NCBI GenBank assembly: GCA_019090365.1
Contig: JAHRWC010000196.1
Span: forward strand, 1 to 5,435
Origin: Flavobacteriaceae bacterium
Lineage (GTDB): Bacteria; Bacteroidota; Bacteroidia; Flavobacteriales; Flavobacteriaceae
Direction: 5' to 3'
DNA: 5,435 nt
Positions 1-5,435 of this stretch are shown here, one piece after another (within the stretch, counting starts at the first letter, position 1; every line of letters begins with the position of its first letter). The position numbers were made by a program, and so were the translations under genes. The notes beneath the pieces are model-generated. The model had not been told where the DNA came from, ran no database searches, and saw only the letters and a list, made by a program, of their open reading frames with translations.

Positions 1-982
1 GTTGCTCCATCCATTCATCACTATATACTTTACTCATATATCTTGACCCATGATCTGGAAAAACAACAACTACAACTGAATCATCGGTAAATTCACCGCT
101 TTCATCTAATTGTTTTAGTCCTTGCATTGCAGCTCCACTTGTATAACCAACAAACAACCCTTCAGTTTTTGCTAATTCTCTAGCTGTATGTGCACTACTT
201 TCATCTGTAACCTTGATAAATTCATCAATATGATCAAAATCGGTAGCAGTAGGAATTAAGTTTTTACCTAAACCTTCTATTCGATAAGGATATATTTCCT
301 TAGCATCAAATTCACGAGTTTCATGATATTTTTTTAATACTGAACCATAGGCGTCAATACCAATCACTTTTACTTCAGAATTTTGTTCTTTTAAAAATCG
401 TGCAATACCTGAAATTGTTCCTCCAGTTCCACTACATGCTACTAAATGTGTGATTTTACCTGCTGTTTGTTTCCAAATTTCAGGACCAGTTGACTTATAA
501 TGAGCATCTATATTTAATTCATTGAAATATTGATTAATATAAACAGAACTACTCGTTTCACTATGTATTTTTTTTGCTACTTGATAGTAAGATCTAGGGT
601 CATCAGCACTTACATGTGCAGGACAAACATATACTTTTGCCCCCATTGTCTTTAGCATATTAATTTTATCTTTTGAAGATTTTGAACTAACTGCTAAAAT
701 ACATTCATAACCTTTTAAAATACTTACCATTGCTAAACTAAAACCAGTGTTCCCACTTGTAGTTTCAATAATAGTATCGCCAGGTTTTAAGATGCCTTTT
801 CTTTCAGCTTCTTCAATAATATAAAGTGCAATACGATCTTTTGTTGAATGTCCCGGATTAAATCCTTCAACCTTGGCAAAGAAATTACCTTTTAAGTTTG
901 AAGCGATCCTGTTAAGTTTAATTAATGGTGTATTACCAATAAGTTCTAACACACTATCATGGGCTAATAATTCGTCTTTCAT
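1..982 (-). CDS. PLP-dependent cysteine synthase / cystathionine beta-synthase-like enzyme (C-terminus cut by window edge)
   Basis: Translation of the minus strand from the ATG at 982 is open for 327 codons to the window edge, so the C-terminus is missing. The product is a fold-type II PLP enzyme of the cysteine synthase/CBS family, cytosolic (no signal peptide), expected to perform beta-replacement on an activated serine to give cysteine or cystathionine. Visible motifs: IGNTPL at 15-20; the PLP-lysine motif NPGHSTKDR at 42-50 with Lys48; the substrate-binding loop TSGNTG at 75-80; the phosphate-binding loop GTGGT at 185-189; GYTSGAA at 279-285. The tail, [10 protein letters not shown] followed by SDEWM, resembles the end of the CBS catalytic core more than classical CysK. 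The family is usually about 340-350 residues without a regulatory domain, so perhaps 20 residues are lost, but a C-terminal CBS domain pair cannot be excluded. Whether it is a cysteine synthase or a cystathionine beta-synthase cannot be decided here. The gene follows the peptidase gene on the same strand but has its own candidate promoter in the 78-bp gap. No Shine-Dalgarno sequence precedes the start. Confidence 0.93.
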   Translation of the reverse strand, partial: MKDELLAHDSVLELIGNTPLIKLNRIASNLKGNFFAKVEGFNPGHSTKDRIALYIIEEAERKGILKPGDTIIETTSGNTGFSLAMVSILKGYECILAVSSKSSKDKINMLKTMGAKVYVCPAHVSADDPRSYYQVAKKIHSETSSSVYINQYFNELNIDAHYKSTGPEIWKQTAGKITHLVACSGTGGTISGIARFLKEQNSEVKVIGIDAYGSVLKKYHETREFDAKEIYPYRIEGLGKNLIPTATDFDHIDEFIKVTDESSAHTARELAKTEGLFVGYTSGAAMQGLKQLDESGEFTDDSVVVVVFPDHGSRYMSKVYSDEWMEQ

Positions 983-1031
983 AAAGAGGATTTTCGTTAT
1001 AATAAATTTTGACTTTGCGCCTTAATTTAAA

Positions 1032-1049
1032 ACCGTACAAAGTTACGGT
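1032..1049 (-). promoter_or_regulatory. Candidate promoter -7 box (TAACTTTG) inside an inverted repeat, for the cysteine synthase-like gene
   Basis: On the minus strand, TAACTTTG (1045 down to 1038) matches the Bacteroidota -7 consensus TAnnTTTG exactly and lies about 55 nt upstream of the ATG at 982. No clear TTG -33 element is visible at the usual spacing. The box sits within a 6-bp inverted repeat, ACCGTA (1032-1037) and TACGGT (1044-1049), with a 6-nt spacer. The repeat could be an operator. Alternatively, as RNA read through from the peptidase gene, it forms a short hairpin followed by TTTT, which would be a weak terminator. The promoter reading is preferred because of the exact consensus match. 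Confidence 0.5.
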
Positions 1050-1060
1050 AAATATTTTAA

Positions 1061-3196
1061 TTAGTCCTTTATTCCTTCTAAATCTAATATAAAAGCATAG
1101 TCCATAGCTACTTCTTTTAACGCCTCAAATCGCCCTGAAGCACCTCCGTGTCCTGCATCCATGTTTGTATGAAGTAATAAAGTATTCTTATCTTTTTTTA
1201 GCTCTCTAAGTTTTGCAACCCATTTAGCTGGTTCCCAATATTGAACTTGCGAATCGTGCAGGCCTGTTGTCACCAACATATTAGGATATTTTTTAGCTTC
1301 AACATTATCATAGGGAGAATACGATTTTATATAATCATAATACTCCTTATCATTAGGATTTCCCCATTCATCATATTCTCCTGTGGTTAACGGAATACTA
1401 TCATCTAGCATTGTAGTAACAACATCTACAAAAGGAACAGCAGCTATTACACCATTATACAAATCTGGTGCCATATTAACTATAGCTCCCATTAAAAGTC
1501 CTCCCGCAGAACCTCCAGAAGCATATATATGATCTTTAGAAGTATACTTTTCTTCAATTAAAAATTTAGAAACATCTATAAAATCAGTAAATGTGTTTTT
1601 CTTTTGTAGTAATTTTCCATGTTCATACCAATTTCTACCAAGGTATTCACCTCCTCTAACATGTGCGATTGCATAAATAAACCCTCTATCTAATAAGCTT
1701 AAACGTACACTTGAAAAATACGGGTCTATAGTAGAACCGTACGAGCCGTATGCATATTGCAATAATGGATTTGATCCATCTAGTTTTATACCTTTTTTGA
1801 AGACCATAGTAACAGGTATTTTTGTGCCATCTTCAGCAGTTGCCCATAGTCTTTTAGAATCGTAATTATCTTTCTTAAACTTTCCACCTAATACTTCTGT
1901 TTCCTTTAAAACTTTCTGTTCTTTAGTTTCCATGTTAAAATCCAATAAAGAAGCTGGATTTGTTAAAGAAGTGTAGCTATATCTAAGTGTTTTTGTGTCG
2001 AATTCTGGATTCTGAGTTGTATAAGCAGTATAGGTTTCGTTAGTGAAAGGTAAATAATAACTTCCTGAATTATCCCAAGGTTTAATATGAATTTTATTTA
2101 ATCCATTGTCTCTTTCATTTACAACCAAATAATCTTTGAAAATATCAATACCTTCTAACAAAACATTATCTCGATGAGCTATTACTTCTTCCCAATTATC
2201 TTTACTTGTATTAGTTTCAGAAGTTTTCATCAATTTAAAATTGATTGCCTTGTCTTTATTAGTGAGTATGTAAAAGTCTTTTCCGAAGTGAGAAATACTA
2301 TATTCTAATCCCCTTTCTCTTTTCTGAAATATTTCAAATTCTTCATTAGGTTTTTCCGCACTTAATATTCTATATTCTGAAGTCAATGTGCTATAAGAAC
2401 CAATCACTAGGTATTTTCTAGATTTCGTTTTATATACAAAAGTTCCAAATGTTTCATCTTTTTCAGTATATACTAATTCATCTTTTTCAGAATCTGTCCC
2501 TAAAACATGTTTATAAATTCGATCTGCACGAAGTGTTTGCTCATCTTTTCGAGTATAAAACAATGTTTTATTATCATTTGCCCAAGTAGAACCTCCAGTA
2601 GTCACAGGAATTTTTTCTTCATAAACTTCACCAGACTCTAAATTTTTAATATAAATAGTATACTTTCTTCTACTTAATGTATCAACTCCAAATGAAATTA
2701 ATTTGTTGTCAGGGCTCACGCTCATTCCGCTTAACTTGTAATATGAATGTCCTTCCGCCATTTCATTTACATTAAAAAGGATTTCTTCTTCAGCCTCCAA
2801 ACTATCCTTTTTTCTAGTATAAATTGGATAATCTTTGCCTTTTTCAAAACGAGTGATATAATAGTAACCGTTTAACTTATAAGGTACTGACTCATCGTCT
2901 TCCTTAATACGGCTTTTCATTTCTTCGAATAAATCTTTCTGAAAATCTTTAGTATGAGCTGTCATCTTCTCATAATAATCATTTTCTCTTTCTAAATAAT
3001 CAATGACTTCATCATCATCTTTATCGTTAAGCCAGTAGTAATTATCAACTCTAACATCACCGTGCAATTCTAAATGTTTTTCAACTTTATCAGCTTTTGG
3101 AGGAACTATATTCATAGATTTTTTTGAAGTTGTTTTGGTATTACATGAAGCAGCAAAAATAATTGTTACAATTGAGAATACTACTAAATTTTTCAT
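1061..3196 (-). CDS. Oligopeptidase B-type S9 family serine peptidase, predicted lipoprotein
   Basis: A 711-residue prolyl-oligopeptidase-family (S9A) enzyme of the oligopeptidase B type, which cleaves short peptides after basic residues. Residues 1-17 are a hydrophobic signal ending FAAS before Cys18, a lipobox, so the protein is probably lipid-anchored. The residues after Cys18 (NTKTT) lack the acidic surface-export signal known from Capnocytophaga and Flavobacterium, which favours a periplasm-facing location (inference). Residues of about 30-95 match the OpB N-terminal segment ([12 protein letters not shown]), about 100-430 should be the beta-propeller, and about 435-705 are the alpha/beta-hydrolase domain. 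The catalytic triad is Ser563 (GGSAGG), Asp648 (TGLHDSQ) and His683 (AGHGG), each offset by 31 from the E. coli OpB triad as I recall it. Glu607 and Asp609 in [11 protein letters not shown] occupy the acidic P1-specificity positions; a second acidic site is altered (Asp491 kept, Tyr493 replacing Asp). The length is normal for OpB plus a signal peptide, and the gene is intact. It is divergent from ybaB with 63 bp between the preferred starts. Confidence 0.95.
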   Translation of the reverse strand: MKNLVVFSIVTIIFAASCNTKTTSKKSMNIVPPKADKVEKHLELHGDVRVDNYYWLNDKDDDEVIDYLERENDYYEKMTAHTKDFQKDLFEEMKSRIKEDDESVPYKLNGYYYITRFEKGKDYPIYTRKKDSLEAEEEILFNVNEMAEGHSYYKLSGMSVSPDNKLISFGVDTLSRRKYTIYIKNLESGEVYEEKIPVTTGGSTWANDNKTLFYTRKDEQTLRADRIYKHVLGTDSEKDELVYTEKDETFGTFVYKTKSRKYLVIGSYSTLTSEYRILSAEKPNEEFEIFQKRERGLEYSISHFGKDFYILTNKDKAINFKLMKTSETNTSKDNWEEVIAHRDNVLLEGIDIFKDYLVVNERDNGLNKIHIKPWDNSGSYYLPFTNETYTAYTTQNPEFDTKTLRYSYTSLTNPASLLDFNMETKEQKVLKETEVLGGKFKKDNYDSKRLWATAEDGTKIPVTMVFKKGIKLDGSNPLLQYAYGSYGSTIDPYFSSVRLSLLDRGFIYAIAHVRGGEYLGRNWYEHGKLLQKKNTFTDFIDVSKFLIEEKYTSKDHIYASGGSAGGLLMGAIVNMAPDLYNGVIAAVPFVDVVTTMLDDSIPLTTGEYDEWGNPNDKEYYDYIKSYSPYDNVEAKKYPNMLVTTGLHDSQVQYWEPAKWVAKLRELKKDKNTLLLHTNMDAGHGGASGRFEALKEVAMDYAFILDLEGIKD

Positions 3197-3222
3197 AACA
3201 AAATGTGTATTAAATTAACTCG

Positions 3223-3229
3223 CAAATTA
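3223..3229 (-). promoter_or_regulatory. Weak minus-strand -7-like box for the peptidase gene (half of a divergent dyad)
   Basis: Read on the minus strand this is TAATTTG, one T short of the TAnnTTTG consensus, 27 nt upstream of the peptidase ATG at 3196. It is the mirror half of the plus-strand box at 3231-3238; together they form AAATTA-C-TAATTT. The position is plausible for a short leader, but the box is imperfect and no TTG -33 element is evident, so this is tentative. Confidence 0.3.
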
Positions 3230-3230
3230 C

Positions 3231-3238
3231 TAATTTTG
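3231..3238 (+). promoter_or_regulatory. Candidate promoter -7 box (TAATTTTG) for ybaB
   Basis: TAATTTTG matches the Bacteroidota -7 consensus TAnnTTTG exactly. It ends 21 nt before the ATG at 3260, which would give a leader of roughly 10-20 nt. It lies downstream of the alternative ATG at 3203, so a transcript from here could not use that start; this supports starting ybaB at 3260. A -33 TTG is not obvious at normal spacing. Confidence 0.5.
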
Positions 3239-3259
3239 CAAGGAATAAAAAACAAAAAT

Positions 3260-3583
3260 ATGTTTGGAGATTTAATGGGTATGATGGGTAAAATTAAAGA
3301 AACCCAAAAGAAAGTAGAAGAGACTAAGATTAGGTTAGATTCTGTCCTTATAGATGAACAAAGCAATGATGGTTTGTTGAAAATTACTATTACTGCAAAT
3401 AGAACAATTAAATCGATTGATATAGACCTTACGCTACTCGAAGATAAAGAGCAATTAGAGGATTATTTAATTCTTACATTAAATAAAGCTATTGAAAAAG
3501 CTACATCTATAAATGAAACTGAATTGGGTGCTGTTGCTAAAGAAGGAATGCCAAACATACCAGGAATGGATATGTTTAAATAG
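3260..3583 (+). CDS. ybaB: YbaB/EbfC family nucleoid-associated protein
   Basis: A 107-residue protein of the YbaB/EbfC family: small dimeric DNA-binding proteins that associate with the nucleoid and can influence gene expression. The N-terminus [18 protein letters not shown] begins a charged amphipathic helix (to about residue 27). A central beta-sheet segment follows ([18 protein letters not shown]), then a second helix, and the tail NIPGMDMFK typical of Bacteroidota members. The frame is open further upstream to an ATG at 3203, which would add 19 residues ([13 protein letters not shown] and so on). That extension has no family resemblance, overlaps the divergent promoter region and lies upstream of the -7 box at 3231-3238, so 3260 is preferred. 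The leader just before it is very A-rich, as expected for Bacteroidota initiation without a Shine-Dalgarno sequence. In many bacteria ybaB sits between dnaX and recR; here it stands alone, between a divergent peptidase gene and a convergent thioredoxin-like gene. Confidence 0.92.
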   Translation: MFGDLMGMMGKIKETQKKVEETKIRLDSVLIDEQSNDGLLKITITANRTIKSIDIDLTLLEDKEQLEDYLILTLNKAIEKATSINETELGAVAKEGMPNIPGMDMFK

Positions 3584-3586
3584 TTT

Positions 3587-4045
3587 TTAGTAGAATTTAG
3601 AAATTTGTTTTTCTATAAAATCGAAATGATTTTTAGTATCTCTTAAGTAACTATAGCCTGAGATTTTACCAAGAACTTTCCCTTTATGATTTAATGTAAT
3701 TATCTTAGGGAACGTTTTTTCTTCATTATACTTAGCTATAACCTTTTTATTATAAGCCATTTGTTTTTCTGAAATGATATCAACTCTAAAGGGCGAATCA
3801 ATTTCAATTAAAATAAATTTTTCAGATAATTCATTGAATCTAGAAGTTTCAAAAAAATCTTCTTTTAATTGTTTACAAGGCGAACACCAATCACTACCAG
3901 TAAAGTAAACTAGAATTGGCTTGTCTTTTTTCTTTGCTTGCTTCTGTGCCTTTTCAAGGTTTGTTTTCCATTTAAGTTCAGGAATATCTTGCTGTGCATA
4001 AGATGTAGAAATAAAAAAAACTAAAACAATTAATAGATGCTTCAT
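3587..4045 (-). CDS. Secreted thioredoxin-fold protein (periplasmic thioredoxin-like)
   Basis: A 152-residue exported thioredoxin-like protein. Residues 1-17 form a Sec signal peptide (MKHLLIVLVFFISTSYA, predicted cleavage before Gln18 Gln19), placing it in the periplasm. The fold is recognisable: a helix with many Lys residues (KAQKQAKKK), a beta-strand (ILVYFTG), then the redox motif WCSPC with Cys54 and Cys57, and the cis-proline loop TFPKI with Pro113, followed by the strand-turn-strand GKVLGKISG. This resembles the thioredoxin_7 / DsbD-gamma-like group that reduces or rearranges disulfides or passes electrons to envelope partners; the exact partner cannot be read from sequence. It is downstream of the OmpA-family gene on the same strand but separated from it by a strong terminator, so it probably has its own promoter. 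Its stop codon lies 3 bp from that of ybaB, tail to tail. No Shine-Dalgarno sequence is seen. Confidence 0.9.
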   Translation of the reverse strand: MKHLLIVLVFFISTSYAQQDIPELKWKTNLEKAQKQAKKKDKPILVYFTGSDWCSPCKQLKEDFFETSRFNELSEKFILIEIDSPFRVDIISEKQMAYNKKVIAKYNEEKTFPKIITLNHKGKVLGKISGYSYLRDTKNHFDFIEKQISKFY

Positions 4046-4083
4046 AAAATTTAGACTTTGTAGCTAATAATCATTATTTATGC

Positions 4084-4091
4084 CAAATATG
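4084..4091 (-). promoter_or_regulatory. Weak candidate -7 box for the thioredoxin-like gene
   Basis: On the minus strand this reads CATATTTG, one mismatch from TAnnTTTG, 38 nt upstream of the ATG at 4045 and just downstream of the OmpA-gene terminator. A promoter is expected here because the terminator should isolate this gene, but there is no clear -33 element and the box is imperfect. Confidence 0.25.
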
Positions 4092-4095
4092 AGAT

Positions 4096-4130
4096 AAAAA
4101 AAAAGAATTCCCAAAAAAGGGAATTCTTTT
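4096..4130 (-). terminator. Intrinsic terminator of the OmpA-family gene
   Basis: There is a perfect 12-bp inverted repeat: 4101-4112 (AAAAGAATTCCC) and 4119-4130 (GGGAATTCTTTT), separated by a 6-nt loop of A residues on the plus strand. On the minus strand the hairpin is followed by nine T residues (4104 down to 4096, overlapping the stem), which is a textbook intrinsic terminator 25 nt after the OmpA-family stop codon. In the plus direction only a short TTTT run follows, and no gene runs in from that side, so its function is assigned to the minus strand. Confidence 0.88.
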
Positions 4131-4155
4131 AACGTTGATGGTTATTATACTAATA

Positions 4156-5259
4156 CTAGTTATTAATTAATCTGAATTCAGTTCTACGATTTACAGAGTG
4201 TTGTCTTTCAGTACATGAAACACCGTCAGCACATCTGTTTTTTAATCTGTTTTCACCATATCCATTAGCAACTAATAAACTATTGTTTACTCCTTTTGTT
4301 TGAAGGTAAGCTACTACAGCTCTTGCTCTTCTTTCAGATAAATCTTGATTAGATTCTTTTGTTCCTCTAGAATCTGTATGAGAAGCAATTTCAAGTTTTA
4401 CACCTGGGTTTTGTTGTAGTACAGGCATTAAACGAGTATCAATAAGGTTCTTAGCTTGAGGAGTTAATGTAGCACTGTTTAAATTCCAGTTAATAGGTAA
4501 TGCTTGGTATTCAACTAAAGCACATTCAACTTCTTTCCAAGTAGTTAAACCACCTTTAGATTGTAATACTTCTTTAGTTACTGTTTTGTATTCTGCTGGT
4601 ACAGAAACTTCAGTAGTATAAGCATCTTTTACTAAAACCGTTTTTGTAATATTTGCATATTCAGCTGGTACAATTTCTTCAACAACACTTGCAGGTTGTG
4701 TTACAACTCTTTTTGTATAAGAAGACATTTTTTGTGCAACTGGAGCAGTATTAAAAGAAGCATCATTTACTAAAGTTGTTAAACCAACTGTAGTATATTC
4801 AGCAGGATATCCTTTGTAACACCAGTATCTACAATCATTAGGATTGCTTGAAGCACAATCAGGAGCAGGTGCACCTAATTCCCACTGAGCGTAAGCTGGT
4901 TTAATTTCAATTGTTTCTGCATCAGATCCAAATCTTGCTGGGTTAATACTTAAAGTAGAAGCTCCTTGCTTTTTAAGGTAACTAACTGTTTCAGTTCCCC
5001 ACTTTTCAGCAATAACTCTTAATTTTTTTCCTTCAGCTTTAACTAATACTCTTTCTGTTTCTGTTCCATATTCTGCAGGAACAACTCTCAACTTTTTATA
5101 AGCTGGTTTTGTCATTATTTGTACTGTTTCATTTACATACACATCTGGTGTAGTACAACGTACATAACATTTTCCTGGTTCTGGATTTGCTGGTAAGTCT
5201 TGTGCGAAAGCAAAATTGCTAATTACAAGAGCAATACCTAATAAGATAATTTTTTTCAT
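4156..5259 (-). CDS. OmpA-family envelope protein with 23-residue PAEY repeats and C-terminal peptidoglycan-binding domain
   Basis: A 367-residue secreted protein. Residues 1-19 are a signal peptide (cleavage predicted after AFA, before Gln20). The mature N-terminus has PGKCYVRC, with Cys31 and Cys35. Residues of about 51-245 consist of a degenerate 23-residue repeat of the form K-x-A-x5-VPAEY-x-T-x-T-xx-VLV, with clear copies at PAEY 61-64, AEKW 84-87, PARF 107-110, PAEY 152-155, 198-201 and 221-224. A cysteine-rich insert (Cys135, 143, 147) interrupts the series. Residues of about 250-365 are an OmpA C-terminal domain that should bind peptidoglycan: HTDSRG at 294-299 and LSERRARAVV at 307-316 keep the Asp (296) and Arg (311) equivalent to the diaminopimelate-binding Asp271 and Arg286 of E. 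coli OmpA. The loop between Cys343 and Cys349 before NRRTEFRL may be disulfide-bonded. There is no obvious OmpA-type eight-stranded barrel, so it is probably periplasmic or outer-membrane associated rather than a porin. The A-rich leader suggests efficient translation, and a strong terminator follows. Confidence 0.92.
   Translation of the reverse strand: MKKIILLGIALVISNFAFAQDLPANPEPGKCYVRCTTPDVYVNETVQIMTKPAYKKLRVVPAEYGTETERVLVKAEGKKLRVIAEKWGTETVSYLKKQGASTLSINPARFGSDAETIEIKPAYAQWELGAPAPDCASSNPNDCRYWCYKGYPAEYTTVGLTTLVNDASFNTAPVAQKMSSYTKRVVTQPASVVEEIVPAEYANITKTVLVKDAYTTEVSVPAEYKTVTKEVLQSKGGLTTWKEVECALVEYQALPINWNLNSATLTPQAKNLIDTRLMPVLQQNPGVKLEIASHTDSRGTKESNQDLSERRARAVVAYLQTKGVNNSLLVANGYGENRLKNRCADGVSCTERQHSVNRRTEFRLINN
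4525..5109 (-). repeat. Protein-level tandem repeat region (about eight 23-residue units) within the OmpA-family gene
   Basis: This corresponds to residues of about 51-245 of the OmpA-family protein. Units can be laid out starting at residues 51, 74, 97, 120, about 142, 165, 188, 211 and 234. All steps are 23 except the two across the cysteine-rich segment, which sum to 45. The best-conserved part is VPAEY followed by alternating Thr and then VLVK. At DNA level only short stretches around the PAEY codons remain alike, so the duplication is old. Confidence 0.8.
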
Positions 5260-5435
5260 TTTGTTGTGATTTTTGTGTTAATGATATTTAATGGAACAAA
5301 ATTCCATAATTTAATTAGTAAAAAATTAACACTTACAATAAATCGAATAGCTAATTAGACAAAATGCATCAATTTTCGTTAAAGTGCATTAAAAAATATT
5401 TTTGAAGCTTATCTTGAAAAAAAAGAATTTTTTAA
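5260..5435 (-). promoter_or_regulatory. Upstream region of the OmpA-family gene, with inverted repeat and A-rich leader
   Basis: This is 176 bp of very AT-rich DNA with no supportable ORF. Directly before the ATG the minus strand reads CACAAAAATCACAACAAA, the A-rich, Shine-Dalgarno-free leader typical of well-expressed Bacteroidota genes. An inverted repeat, ATGGAA (5291-5296) and TTCCAT (5302-5307) with a 5-nt spacer, includes the minus-strand sequence GAATTTTG (5304 down to 5297), one mismatch from the TAnnTTTG -7 box, about 37 nt upstream of the start. No convincing -33 TTG is seen. The promoter is therefore likely somewhere here, but its exact position is uncertain. Confidence 0.4.

Noticed and set aside
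3203..3259. N-terminal extension of the YbaB frame starting at the ATG at 3203
   Set aside because: It has no family similarity, overlaps the divergent promoter region and precedes the likely transcription start; 3260 gives the usual YbaB length.
4300..4323. Apparent loss of a peptidoglycan-binding aspartate in the OmpA domain (Lys301)
   Set aside because: On realignment the ligand-binding Asp corresponds to Asp296 in HTDSRG and the Arg to Arg311, both present.
5363..5390. Inverted repeat AATGCA / TGCATT with a 16-nt spacer upstream of the OmpA gene
   Set aside because: The arms are only 6 bp in very AT-rich DNA, distant from the likely promoter, and expected by chance at this composition.
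5391..5435. Possible terminator or small gene at the right edge (runs of A and T)
   Set aside because: There is no GC-containing stem and no ORF with a plausible start; it is simple AT-rich sequence cut by the window end.
1..5435. Mobile element, CRISPR, phage, toxin-antitoxin or other defence system
   Set aside because: There is no transposase or integrase, no spaced direct repeats and no target duplications; all five genes are housekeeping or envelope genes and no break in base composition stood out on reading.

Overview
The window looks like an ordinary chromosomal stretch from a member of the Bacteroidota, most likely the Flavobacteriaceae. The DNA is strongly AT-rich, Shine-Dalgarno sequences are absent and leaders are A-rich. 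TAnnTTTG-type -7 promoter boxes lie upstream of some genes. The proteins (lipoprotein oligopeptidase B, YbaB ending in [12 protein letters not shown], OmpA protein with PAEY repeats) have a flavobacterial character. The family-level assignment is an inference from sequence style, not from a search.

Layout from left to right. Positions 1-982 (minus) hold a PLP-dependent cysteine synthase / cystathionine beta-synthase-like enzyme whose C-terminus is cut by the window edge. A 78-bp gap carries a good -7 box inside a small inverted repeat. Positions 1061-3196 (minus) encode an oligopeptidase B-type S9 peptidase with a lipoprotein signal. It is divergent from a YbaB/EbfC nucleoid-associated protein whose real start is most likely 3260, not the upstream ATG at 3203. 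The divergent gap holds a near-palindromic promoter region. YbaB runs tail-to-tail, with only 3 bp between stop codons, into a minus-strand periplasmic thioredoxin-like protein (3587-4045). A strong 12-bp stem terminator (4096-4130) separates this from an upstream minus-strand gene for a secreted, cysteine-rich OmpA-family protein (4156-5259). Most of the OmpA protein before its peptidoglycan-binding domain is built from a degenerate repeat of about 23 residues. The final 176 bp are its upstream region.

The genes do not form one pathway. Three of the five products are exported (peptidase lipoprotein, thioredoxin-like protein, OmpA protein). The thioredoxin-like protein lies just downstream of an eight-cysteine envelope protein, which permits but does not prove a functional link through disulfides. 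I see no mobile element, CRISPR array, tRNA or rRNA, and no convincing new multi-gene system. The most noteworthy items are the 23-residue repeat architecture of the OmpA protein, the change at a predicted specificity residue and the envelope location of the oligopeptidase B, the YbaB start correction, and the dyad-embedded promoter elements.
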